Under the pieces are notes generated by a model. The model saw only the letters and a list, made by a program, of their open reading frames with translations. It was not told where the DNA came from and did no database searches. Shown here in pieces: positions 45,241-52,833 of a stretch of 64,000 nucleotides of DNA. Each line of letters starts with the position of its first letter. Position 1 is the first letter of the stretch. The stretch spans positions 248,001 to 312,000 of the forward strand of contig NZ_JAEMGS010000001.1 in assembly GCF_017309075.1 (NCBI RefSeq), read 5' to 3'. The position numbers were made by a program, and so were the translations under genes. The stretch comes from Motiliproteus sp. SC1-56. GTDB lineage: Bacteria > Pseudomonadota > Gammaproteobacteria > Pseudomonadales > Balneatricaceae.

Positions 45241-46605
45241 ATGAGCGAGCAGCGGCCCTTGCCGGTCATCCTGATCGACGACGAAAAATCCATCCGCACC
45301 GCCAGCAGCCAGACGCTGCAACTGGCCGGCTACCAGGTAAAGGCGCTGGAGAGCGCCGAACCAGCCCTGGCCGATGTCAGTTTCGACTGGCCCGGAGTGC
45401 TGGTCACCGATATCAACATGCCCGGCATCGACGGCCTCGAGCTGCTCGAGCGGGTGCAGGCGATCGACCCCGATTTGCCGGTCATCCTGATCACCGGCCA
45501 CGGCGATATCTCCATGGCGGTGAACGCCATCCGCGGCGGGGCCTACGATTTCATCGAGAAGCCCTTTCCCGCGGACCTGCTGACCGACGTGGTGCGCCGG
45601 GCGATGGAGAAACGGGCCCTGACCATCGAGAACCGCAACCTGCGCCAGGAGCTGCAGGCGCAGAGCGCTCCCGGCCCGCGCATCATCGGCAAGTCGCTGC
45701 CCCTGCAGCGGATGCGCCAGCTCCTGGCCCAGGTGGCCAATACGCCGGCGGATATTCTGATCATGGGCGAGACCGGCACCGGCAAGGACCTGGTGGCCCG
45801 CTACATCCATGAGAACAGCGACCGCAAGGACCGTAATTTCGTCGCCATCAACTGCGGCGGGGTGCCCGAGAACCTGATGGAGAGCGAGCTGTTCGGGCAC
45901 GAGAAGGGGGCCTTCACCGACGCCAAAAGCCAGCGGGTGGGTAAGCTGGAACACGCTCAGGGCGGCACCCTGTTTCTCGATGAGATCGAGAGCATGCCGG
46001 TATCGCTGCAGATAAAGCTGCTGCGGGTGCTGGAGGAGCGCTGCATCGAGCGGCTGGGCTCCAACGAGCAGATTCCGCTGGATATCCGCATTATCGCCGC
46101 CTCCAAGGCGGACCTGCGGGAGCAGAGCGACGCCGGCAATTTCCGCGAAGACCTCTATTACCGGCTCAACGTGGTGCGGGTGGATATTCCGCCGCTGCGC
46201 GAGCGGGCCGAAGACATTCCGCTGCTGTTCCAGCATTTTGCCCTGATTGCCTCCACCCAGTACCAGCGGGAGGTGCCGGCGCTGAGCCCTGAGCGGGTTC
46301 ACAGTCTGGTGAGCTACGACTGGCCGGGCAATGTCCGGGAGCTGCGCAACGTCGCCGAGCGCTACGTGCTGCTCGGCGAGGGCTGCACCTTCGAGTTTGA
46401 TCAGCTGATCCCGCAGCTGGAAGCGGCTTCGGCCCTGACGCTGCCGGAGAAAGTCGAGCGCTTTGAGAAAATGCTGATCGAGGAAGAGCTGGCCCGCTGC
46501 CGGGGCAGCATCAAGGAGACCCTGATCAACCTGGGCCTGCCCCGCAAAACCCTCTACGACAAGATGCGCAAGTACCACCTCGACAAGCGGGACTTCAAGG
46601 GCTGA
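45241..46605 (+). CDS. dctD: DctD-type sigma-54-dependent response regulator
   Basis: 454 aa. Receiver (1-125) with D13/D14, phospho-acceptor D57 in 'VTDINMPGIDG' and K in 'EKPF'; AAA+ domain with Walker A 'GETGTGKD' and Walker B 'GGTLFLDEIES'; Fis-type HTH in the last ~40 residues ('GSIKETLINLGLPRKTLYDKM'). The sigma-54 contact loop GAFTGA reads GAFTDA (223-228). Activates C4-dicarboxylate transport genes in response to DctB; dctPQM and a sigma-54 promoter lie directly downstream. Its kinase gene is 11.4 kb upstream. Confidence 0.93.
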   Translation: MSEQRPLPVILIDDEKSIRTASSQTLQLAGYQVKALESAEPALADVSFDWPGVLVTDINMPGIDGLELLERVQAIDPDLPVILITGHGDISMAVNAIRGGAYDFIEKPFPADLLTDVVRRAMEKRALTIENRNLRQELQAQSAPGPRIIGKSLPLQRMRQLLAQVANTPADILIMGETGTGKDLVARYIHENSDRKDRNFVAINCGGVPENLMESELFGHEKGAFTDAKSQRVGKLEHAQGGTLFLDEIESMPVSLQIKLLRVLEERCIERLGSNEQIPLDIRIIAASKADLREQSDAGNFREDLYYRLNVVRVDIPPLRERAEDIPLLFQHFALIASTQYQREVPALSPERVHSLVSYDWPGNVRELRNVAERYVLLGEGCTFEFDQLIPQLEAASALTLPEKVERFEKMLIEEELARCRGSIKETLINLGLPRKTLYDKMRKYHLDKRDFKG

Positions 46606-46610
46606 GCGAC

Positions 46611-46640
46611 CGCGGTTGCCGGAAACAGTCGGCAACCGCG
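46611..46640. repeat. 11-bp inverted repeat just after dctD
   Basis: CGCGGTTGCCG (46611-46621) and CGGCAACCGCG (46630-46640) around an 8-base loop, 6 bases after the dctD stop. Very stable as RNA, but without a T run. It may be a Rho-assisted end signal for dctD or, at ~155 bases upstream of the sigma-54 promoter, a DctD-binding site. Both readings are inference. Confidence 0.45.
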
Positions 46641-46795
46641 GAGCGTATGGGTCATATTCCCCGTCTTCACTGCGAGCTAATGGGTGGTTTTCCGCCGTTT
46701 CTGAAACCCGAAATTGGTCTCTTCGATGTGGCTTGCAGGCTTTAACACTCTGTAAATTAAGCGAAAATAAGAAAACGGCGCATGGCTTTCAGTGT

Positions 46796-46812
46796 TTGGC
46801 ATCTTGCTTGCA
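46796..46812 (+). promoter_or_regulatory. Sigma-54 (-24/-12) promoter of dctPQM
   Basis: TTGGCA at 46796-46801 and TTGCA at 46808-46812 leave exactly 10 bases between the invariant GG (46798-46799) and GC (46810-46811), matching the consensus TGGCAC-N5-TTGC. It is 86 bases upstream of the dctP ATG and follows the gene for a sigma-54 activator. An extended AT-rich stretch (46745-46770) upstream would suit an IHF bend. Confidence 0.8.
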
Positions 46813-46897
46813 ATAAAGCCCTCCAGATCGTGAGCGGCCTTCCGGGTCCAAACACGGCAAATTAAAAACGACAACAAATAATGATGAGGAAAAACTG

Positions 46898-47881
46898 ATG
46901 CGTATTCTTTCCGCGGCTGTCGCCTCCCTTGCCCTGACTGTGGGTGCCCAAGTGGCCACCGCAGCCCCCGTTGAACTGAAGTTTTCCCACGTGGTCGCCG
47001 AGAACACCCCCAAGGGTCAGATGGCGATCAAATTCCGTGACCTGGTCGCCGAGCGTATGGCTGACGACGTAGTGGTCAAGGTGTTCCCGAACTCTCAGCT
47101 GTTCGGCGACAACAAGGTCCTCGAAGCCATGCTGCTGGGTGACGTGCAGATGGCAGCGCCTTCCCTGTCCAAGTTCCAGAAGTACACCACCTCCCTGCAG
47201 CTGTTCGACCTGCCTTTCCTGTTCAAGGATATGGAAGCGGTTGAGCGTTTCCAGCAGAGCGACGCCGGTCAGAAACTGCTCGGCTCTCTCGAGAGCAAGG
47301 GGCTGGTTGGCCTGGGTTACCTGCACAACGGCATGAAGCAGCTGTCCGCCAGTGAGGCCCTGCGCACCCCCGCCGACGCATCCGGCAAGAAGTTCCGCAT
47401 CATGACCTCCGACGTGCTGCAGGCCCAGTTCGAAGCGGTTGAAGCCGTACCCCTGAAGAAGCCCTTCTCCGAGGTCTTCACCCTGCTCCAGACCAAGGCC
47501 ATCGACGGTCAGGAGAACACCTGGTCCAACATCTACTCCAAGAAGTTCTTCGAGGTGCAGCCCTACATCACCGAGTCCAACCACGGTGTGCTGGATTACC
47601 TGGTCGTGACCTCCGCCGAGTTCTGGAAAGGCCTGGATGACGATGTCCGCACCGAGCTGAAGAAGGCCCTGGACGAAGCCATCGCTCACGGTAACAAGAT
47701 CGCCGCTGAGAAGGCCGACGCCGACAAGCAGGCCATCATCGATTCCGGCCGCTCCGAAGTTATCTCGCTGACCGACGCAGAGCGTCAGCAGTGGGTCGAG
47801 GCGATGAAGCCGGTTTGGAAGCAGTTCGAAGGCGAGATCGGTGCTGACCTGATCGACGCCGCTGCCGCGTCCAACAACTAA
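46898..47881 (+). CDS. dctP: TRAP C4-dicarboxylate-binding protein DctP
   Basis: 327 aa with signal peptide (cut after ATA near residue 22). Mature part 'VELKFSHVVAENTPKGQMAIKFRDLVAERM', 'GKKFRIMTSDVLQAQFEAVEAVP' with the conserved ligand Arg, and 'IDGQENTWSNIYSKKFFEVQPY', very like characterised succinate/malate/fumarate receptors. Start: ATG with GAGGA 8 bases upstream. First gene after the sigma-54 promoter. Confidence 0.95.
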   Translation: MRILSAAVASLALTVGAQVATAAPVELKFSHVVAENTPKGQMAIKFRDLVAERMADDVVVKVFPNSQLFGDNKVLEAMLLGDVQMAAPSLSKFQKYTTSLQLFDLPFLFKDMEAVERFQQSDAGQKLLGSLESKGLVGLGYLHNGMKQLSASEALRTPADASGKKFRIMTSDVLQAQFEAVEAVPLKKPFSEVFTLLQTKAIDGQENTWSNIYSKKFFEVQPYITESNHGVLDYLVVTSAEFWKGLDDDVRTELKKALDEAIAHGNKIAAEKADADKQAIIDSGRSEVISLTDAERQQWVEAMKPVWKQFEGEIGADLIDAAAASNN

Positions 47882-47896
47882 ATCGCTCCTTCCAGC

Positions 47897-47917
47897 GGGG
47901 TCAGCCCGGCTGACCCC
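47897..47917 (+). other. Hairpin between dctP and dctQ of the second TRAP operon
   Basis: GGGGTCAGC (47897-47905) and GCTGACCCC (47909-47917) with a 3-base loop; no T run. Same relative place as the hairpin in the first TRAP operon (7423-7455), so probably used to raise receptor over permease. The remaining ~190 bases to dctQ hold no recognisable gene. Confidence 0.6.
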
Positions 47918-48105
47918 CACGGACGGGGGGGAGCAATCCCCCCTGTTTTCGATTCAGGCTCAAGGGCCTGACTGCGAGGCTCGGTTCCACAGGAGATCCC
48001 GGCGCAAGCCCTTCGGGATGCCCTGTGGGACATTCCTCCACGGCCGGTGAAGGGTCCCAGGAACGGGACGGCTTCACTACAGGATCTATCAGGGGTATTT
48101 GAGGC

Positions 48106-48663
48106 ATGATTAAAGCAACCATCACACGGTTGGAGGAGAGTATTCTCTGCCTCCTGCTGGTGTCCATGACACTCTTAGTTTTCGCCGAGGTAGTGGCCCG
48201 TTTCGGGTTCAACGCCGGCATCCACTGGGCCCAGGAGGTCACGCTAACCCTGTCGGCCTGGTTCGTCCTGTTCGGCGCCTCCTACGGCGTTAAAGTGGGC
48301 TGCCACATTGGCGTTGACGTCTTCGTCAAGATGTTGCCCCGCGGCGTGCACCGCGGCGTCACTATTTTCGCCATTCTGCTGTGCCTCATCTATTGCGGCC
48401 TGTTCCTGTACGGCTCCTGGATCTACCTGGAGAAGATGCACATGATCGGCATCGAGATGGAAGACCTGCCGATTCAGAAGTGGATACCCATGAGCATCCT
48501 GGTGATCGGCTTCGGACTCTTGATTATCCGCTTCCTGCAGCTGTTCTGGGCGGTGCTCCGCAAACAGGCCGAAGGGTTCCATCTGGCCGATGAAGCTGAA
48601 GAGAGCATGCATATCGCCAAAGAGCTGGAAGAGATGAACGCCAAGTCCCAGGAGGCGAAATAA
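48106..48663 (+). CDS. dctQ: TRAP transporter small permease DctQ
   Basis: 185 aa, four TM segments (~17-38, 48-66, 88-112, 128-150) and a charged C-terminal tail with 'HIAKELEEMNAKSQ'. 'NAGIHWAQEVTLTLSAWFVLFGASYGVKVGCHIGVDV' is typical for C4-dicarboxylate DctQ. Stop codon overlaps the dctM start (TAATG). Confidence 0.93.
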   Translation: MIKATITRLEESILCLLLVSMTLLVFAEVVARFGFNAGIHWAQEVTLTLSAWFVLFGASYGVKVGCHIGVDVFVKMLPRGVHRGVTIFAILLCLIYCGLFLYGSWIYLEKMHMIGIEMEDLPIQKWIPMSILVIGFGLLIIRFLQLFWAVLRKQAEGFHLADEAEESMHIAKELEEMNAKSQEAK

Positions 48664-50060
48664 TGGCTACCGCAACGCTGTTTATTATTCTGTTTGCCTG
48701 CATGTTCATGGGCATGCCCATCGCCATCGCGCTGGGTCTGTCGAGCATCGGTACCATCCTGATGTTCTCCAACGACTCCCTGGCGTCCATCGCCCTGAAG
48801 CTGTTCGAGGCCACCTCCGAGCACTATACGCTGCTGGCGATTCCGTTCTTTATCCTCTCCTCGGCCTTCCTCTCCACCGGCGGGGTGGCCAAGCGCCTGA
48901 TCGATTTCGCCATCGACAGCGTCGGTCACATCAAGGGCGGTCTGGCGATGGCCTCGGTCATGGCCTGTATGCTGTTCGCGGCGGTTTCCGGCTCCTCCCC
49001 GGCCACCGTGGCGGCCATCGGTACCATCGTGATCGCCGGTATGGTCCGCGCCGGCTACCCGCAGAGCTTCGCCGCCGGCGTCATCACCACCTCCGGCACC
49101 CTGGGCATCCTGATTCCGCCCTCCATCGTGATGCTGGTTTACGCCGCCGCCACCGAGGTCTCCGCCTCCCGCATGTTCATGGCCGGCTTCGTGCCCGGCC
49201 TGATGATGGGCGGTCTGCTGATGCTGACCATCTACATCGTCGCCAAGATCAAGAACCTGCCCGCCCAGCCCTTCCCGGGCTTCGGCCAGCTGGCACGCTC
49301 CGGCGCCATCGCCATGGGCGGCCTGATGCTGATCGTCATCGTGCTGGGCTCCATCTACGGTGGTATCGCCAGCCCCACCGAAGCGGCCGCGGCTGCGGCG
49401 GTCTACGCGTACCTGGTTTCGGTCATGGGCTACCGTGACATCGGCCCTATCAAGGGCGTGCCCTGGCGTAAGGACGGCGAAGGTCTGGGTAGCGCGTTTG
49501 CCCGTAACGCGGTGCAGATCGCCCTGGCGTTCCCCCGCAGCATCTACTGCAAGGACGTCAACAAGGTGGTGCTGGACGCCGCCAAGGTGGCGATGATGCT
49601 GCTGTTCATCATTGCCAACGCGATGCTCTTTGCCCACGTGCTGACCACCGAGCGGATTCCTCATACCATCGCCGAGGTGATCATCGAGTGGGGCCTGCCG
49701 GCCTGGGGCTTCTTGATCGTGGTGAACATCCTGCTGCTGATCGCCGGTAACTTCATGGAGCCCTCGGCGATCCTGCTGATCATGGCGCCGATCCTGTTCC
49801 CCATCGCCACCCAGCTGGGCATCGACCCGATTCACCTGGGTATCATCATGGTGGTGAACATGGAGATCGGCATGCTGACGCCGCCGGTGGGTCTGAACCT
49901 GTTCGTCACCGCCGGTATCACCGGACGCAACATGATCTGGGTAATCCGCTCCGTACTGCCCTGGCTGCTGCTGATGCTGGTGTTCCTGATGCTGATCACC
50001 TACGTCCCGCAGATCTCGCTCTGGCTGCCGGAGTACATCGACTACCTCAAGGGCTACTGA
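48663..50060 (+). CDS. dctM: TRAP C4-dicarboxylate large permease DctM
   Basis: 465 aa with the family blocks 'GSSPATVAAIGTIVIAGMVRAGYP', 'TSGTLGILIPPSIVMLVYAAATEVS', 'SPTEAAAAAAVYAYL' and C-terminal 'EIGMLTPPVGLNLFVTAGIT'. Has the ~30-residue cytoplasmic insertion near 255-285 common in the C4-dicarboxylate subgroup. Followed by a strong terminator. Confidence 0.95.
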   Translation: MATATLFIILFACMFMGMPIAIALGLSSIGTILMFSNDSLASIALKLFEATSEHYTLLAIPFFILSSAFLSTGGVAKRLIDFAIDSVGHIKGGLAMASVMACMLFAAVSGSSPATVAAIGTIVIAGMVRAGYPQSFAAGVITTSGTLGILIPPSIVMLVYAAATEVSASRMFMAGFVPGLMMGGLLMLTIYIVAKIKNLPAQPFPGFGQLARSGAIAMGGLMLIVIVLGSIYGGIASPTEAAAAAAVYAYLVSVMGYRDIGPIKGVPWRKDGEGLGSAFARNAVQIALAFPRSIYCKDVNKVVLDAAKVAMMLLFIIANAMLFAHVLTTERIPHTIAEVIIEWGLPAWGFLIVVNILLLIAGNFMEPSAILLIMAPILFPIATQLGIDPIHLGIIMVVNMEIGMLTPPVGLNLFVTAGITGRNMIWVIRSVLPWLLLMLVFLMLITYVPQISLWLPEYIDYLKGY

Positions 50061-50076
50061 TCCGGCCCGCAATAAA

Positions 50077-50101
50077 AAGCCCGCTTCGGCGGGTTTTTTT
50101 G
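50077..50101 (+). terminator. Intrinsic terminator of the dctPQM operon
   Basis: AGCCCGC, TTCG tetraloop, GCGGGTT, then a run of T (50094-50101). It lies 17 bases after the dctM stop. Confidence 0.92.
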
Positions 50102-50444
50102 TATCTGGAAGGGAGAGGGGGATTTAGGCCGTTCTTGCGCCGTACTGCCCCGCCTAGCGAAGGCTTCCCCTGCCAATGGTGTGCGCTGCATTTTCCATTC
50201 AATCAATAGGTTATAGTCATCAATTCGGTTGCTACGGTATAGTCTGATGCTGTGGCTAATGGGGCAGCGGATAGCGTAGGCGCGGGGCAAAGTGAGCTGC
50301 CTGTGGTGCGTAGCAAACTAGGGACAGAACTATTTTTCACGACTCGCTGAACGACCAGGTTTCCCGTGTTTAACTCGGGCAAAAGGCGGGATCTGCCCCG
50401 GCGCTTTTGCTCTTGGCGGCGTTAAGTGCTGAAGAGAAGGTGAC
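50102..50444. other. Non-coding stretch before the HNH gene
   Basis: 343 bases with lower GC than the flanking operon and no open frame with a credible start or recognisable protein. It presumably carries the HNH promoter and may include the left edge of an inserted segment; no att-like or terminal repeat could be matched by eye. Confidence 0.4.
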
Positions 50445-51143
50445 ATGAGAGGGAATATCATTTCTTACTACGAGATGTGCCAAAGAGAAGGTACGAGCTT
50501 GCAGCGCGGTATGAACTTTAGGCTGCGTGGTAGGCATTCTGTAATTTTGATGTCGCTTCATCCGAATGCTCCTTACCAAGATCGTGTCGAAGAAGATGGC
50601 TCGGTGCTCATCTACGAAGGTCATGATGAGCCACGAACGGAGCACGTTCGAAATCCCAAGGCTGTCGATCAGCCAGAGTTTTTACCATCGGGTAATCGGT
50701 CAGAGAATGGAAAGTTCCACAAGGCTGCACAGGATCACAACTCGGGCTTGAAGCATCCCGATATCGTCAGGGTATACGAAAAAATCAAGAAAGGGATTTG
50801 GTCCGATAATGGGTATTTTCATTTGGTAGATTCATGGCGCGAATCTGACGGCTCGCGCGAGGTTTTCAAATTCAAACTTGTGGCTGTCGAGGGTGTATCC
50901 CGCGAGGATGCGCCGGAAGATGAACATGATACTGAAGCTAAGCGCAGTAGAATTATTCCTACTCGCGTTAAGCTCCAAGTTTGGAAACGTGATGGCGGTA
51001 AGTGTGTTGAATGTGGCGCAACTGATGAATTGCACTTCGATCACATCCTGCCGTATTCGAAGGGAGGCACATCTTTGAAGGTGGAAAACATCCAGCTCCT
51101 GTGCGCAAGGCATAACTTGGCGAAGAGCGCGAAGATTCAGTGA
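50445..51143 (+). CDS. HNH endonuclease with possible SRA-like N-terminal domain (candidate type IV restriction enzyme)
   Basis: 232 aa. C-terminal HNH domain: C187-x2-C190, D199-H200 (metal/catalytic pair in 'FDHILPYSKGGT'), N215, and C220-x2-H223, so a zinc-bound HNH of the McrA class. Residues ~25-150 begin 'FRLRGRHSVILMS', then 'YQD...EDGSVLIYEGHD', 'VDQPEFLPSGN' and 'VYEKIKKGIWSDNGYFHLVDSW', an order that resembles SRA/YDG modified-cytosine readers, where Y-D-G and G-N-x-A/S elements are placed alike. SRA-HNH fusions are known modification-dependent restriction enzymes. Start: AAGGTGAC before ATG. Codon use is much more A/T-rich than the neighbours, consistent with transfer. Confidence 0.75.
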   Translation: MRGNIISYYEMCQREGTSLQRGMNFRLRGRHSVILMSLHPNAPYQDRVEEDGSVLIYEGHDEPRTEHVRNPKAVDQPEFLPSGNRSENGKFHKAAQDHNSGLKHPDIVRVYEKIKKGIWSDNGYFHLVDSWRESDGSREVFKFKLVAVEGVSREDAPEDEHDTEAKRSRIIPTRVKLQVWKRDGGKCVECGATDELHFDHILPYSKGGTSLKVENIQLLCARHNLAKSAKIQ

Positions 51144-51400
51144 AGTGAAAAGACCACCTCAAAAAGGTTACCAGTCGCTCGCTGTCGTCGTTGGGGCGTC
51201 CGCCATTATTCGGCGGGCCGCCTCTTAAGGCAACAGCATGGACTTCTCCTTGAATTCGTTACGACCTGATTAAGAGAGCATCACTGTAAAACGCTGTTGC
51301 ATAACAAGGCCGGCAACGTTAAACACAGCGTTGTTGGGGTCGGACCTTCACTGCTACGCAGTTTCGGCCCGGTACTAAAAACAAAAACGAGAACACGGGG
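51144..51400. other. Intergenic region after the HNH gene
   Basis: 257 bases without a credible gene. It holds a dyad AACGCTGT (51291-51298) / ACAGCGTT (51325-51332) with 26 bases between, a possible RNA stem or recombination remnant, but lacking paired integron R-box motifs. Confidence 0.35.
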
Positions 51401-51793
51401 ATGGAATCAGAAAAATTCAAGAAGGGCCTGAAAGTCAGAAGGAAGGTGATGGGTGACGAATACGTGGATCGCGCGTTGAACTCCGCCACGGCCTTTACCA
51501 GGCCCCTGCAGACCATGGTGACGGAGAATGCCTGGGGCGGGGTATGGTCTGAGGGGGTGATTCCCGATAAGACGAGAAGCCTCGTCACCGTCGCGATACT
51601 GGCCTCGCTGAAGGCCTCCGCCGAGCTCAGGGGCCATGTGCTGGGGGCGCTTCGTAACGGCTGTACAGCCGAGGAGATACAGGATGTGCTGCTTCACTGC
51701 ACCGTCTACTGTGGCGCCCCTGCGGGGATCGAGGCGTTTCGGGTGGCGAACGAGGTGATAGCGGACTGGGAATCAAACCCCCATAACGGCTGA
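51401..51793 (+). CDS. Carboxymuconolactone decarboxylase family protein
   Basis: 130 aa, the length of PcaC. 'RKVMGDEYVDRALNSATAFTRPLQTMVTENAWGGVWSEGVIPDKTRSLVTVAILASLKASAELRGHV' follows gamma-carboxymuconolactone decarboxylase closely, including the E-x-R-x-H run and the 'DVLLHCTVYCGAPAG' helix. The family also includes AhpD-like peroxidases, but the CxxC needed there is absent. No other protocatechuate genes are nearby, so the substrate may differ. The 5' ribosome site is weak (CACGGGG before ATG). Confidence 0.85.
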   Translation: MESEKFKKGLKVRRKVMGDEYVDRALNSATAFTRPLQTMVTENAWGGVWSEGVIPDKTRSLVTVAILASLKASAELRGHVLGALRNGCTAEEIQDVLLHCTVYCGAPAGIEAFRVANEVIADWESNPHNG

Positions 51794-51835
51794 CTCGTAC
51801 CGCAAGGCTTTCTGCGCTCCGGAATCAACCGGGCA

Positions 51836-51862
51836 CAAAAAAGGGAGCCATCGGGCTCCCTT
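51836..51862 (-). terminator. Intrinsic terminator of the FKBP gene
   Basis: On the minus strand AAGGGAGCC, 4-base loop, GGCTCCCTT, then T residues (complement of 51837-51842). Twenty bases after the FKBP stop. An A run on the + strand side may let it also stop transcription from the CMD gene. Confidence 0.85.
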
Positions 51863-51882
51863 GAAGGCGTTATAAGCGGCTT

Positions 51883-52593
51883 TTACTCGGCCGCTTTTTC
51901 CGCTTCCGGGTTGATGTCCAGCAGCTCCACCTCGAACACCAGGGTGGAGTTGGGGCCGATCACTGGGCCCATGCCGCGGGCGCCGTAGGCCAGCTCTGCG
52001 GGAATGTAGAGTTCGGCTTTGCCGCCCTCGGCGATCAGCTGCAGCCCCTCGGTCCAGCCGGGGATCACGCCGTTGAGCGGGAAGGTGGCGGGGCCGCCGT
52101 GGGAGTAGGAGCTGTCGAATTCGGTGCCGTCGATCAGGGTGCCGCGGTAGTGCACCTGGACGGTGTCACTGGCTTTGGGCTTGTCGCCTTCACCGGCTTC
52201 GAGGATCTTGTACTGCAGGCCGCTGGCGGTGGTCACCACACCGTCCCTCTCGCTGTTGGCGGCGAGGAAGGCCTCACCCTTGGCTTGGTTCTCCTTGGCC
52301 TGAGCCTGCTGGGCTTCCTGCTGGCGCTGCTGGTAGCGCTGCTGGGCCCCCTGCATGGCCTGTTGGATCTCCTCGTTGGTGAGTGTGCGCTCACTGTTCT
52401 TGGCGGATTCCATCAGTCCCTGGCGGAAGGCCTCCTGGTCCAGCTCGTAACCCAGCCCCTCCATTCGGGTGCCGACATCCAGCCCCATGATGTAGCTGAC
52501 CTTCTGCTCGTCGGAGCCGAGCTCCGCGGCTTGAGCGAGGGGGGCGGAGGCGAGGGCGAGGGCGATCGCGGAGGAGATCAGTGCTTTCTTCAT
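51883..52593 (-). CDS. FKBP-type peptidyl-prolyl isomerase, FkpA/Mip-like, periplasmic
   Basis: 236 aa. Signal peptide cut after AQA (~22). N-terminal dimerisation domain ~25-110 ('QKVSYIMGLDVGTRMEGLGYELDQEAFRQGL'), Gln-rich helix, then the FKBP domain ~130-230 with 'VQVHYRGTLIDGTEFDSSYSHGGPATFPLNGVIPGWTEGLQLI' and 'ELAYGARGMGPVIGPNSTLVFEVELL'. Folds proline-containing periplasmic proteins. Monocistronic with its own terminator. Confidence 0.95.
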   Translation of the reverse strand: MKKALISSAIALALASAPLAQAAELGSDEQKVSYIMGLDVGTRMEGLGYELDQEAFRQGLMESAKNSERTLTNEEIQQAMQGAQQRYQQRQQEAQQAQAKENQAKGEAFLAANSERDGVVTTASGLQYKILEAGEGDKPKASDTVQVHYRGTLIDGTEFDSSYSHGGPATFPLNGVIPGWTEGLQLIAEGGKAELYIPAELAYGARGMGPVIGPNSTLVFEVELLDINPEAEKAAE

Positions 52594-52833
52594 TGGCTGT
52601 CCTTGTATCGGTCACTAAAGCGTCGATTAATTCGGCCCGGGGGGCCGGCGAATTGTCGTTGGGTATGGGACGGGCGCTCTACCTGGAGTAAGCGTCGGCG
52701 CCATCGTATCGGGCTGTCAGCGGGGAAAACCCTTCGGCCACATACTGGTTACGTTGAGCGACCATTTAACTGGAAAGTTCCCGTGAATTCCACCCGCGCC
52801 GGTTAGCCAGGGGCTGTGGTAGACTTGCGCGCC

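Noticed and set aside
48474-50072. 532-codon minus frame opposite dctM (second TRAP)
   Set aside because: Antisense artefact: Gln/His/Asp/Gly-rich, no domain, and a well-supported permease on the other strand.
51291-51332. AACGCTGT...ACAGCGTT dyad with nearby TAACAAGG and GTTAAAC, resembling an integron attC site
   Set aside because: Only one R-box-like heptamer (GTTAAAC) is found and no matching RYYYAAC at the expected position; no integrase or cassette array. Kept only as an unexplained dyad.
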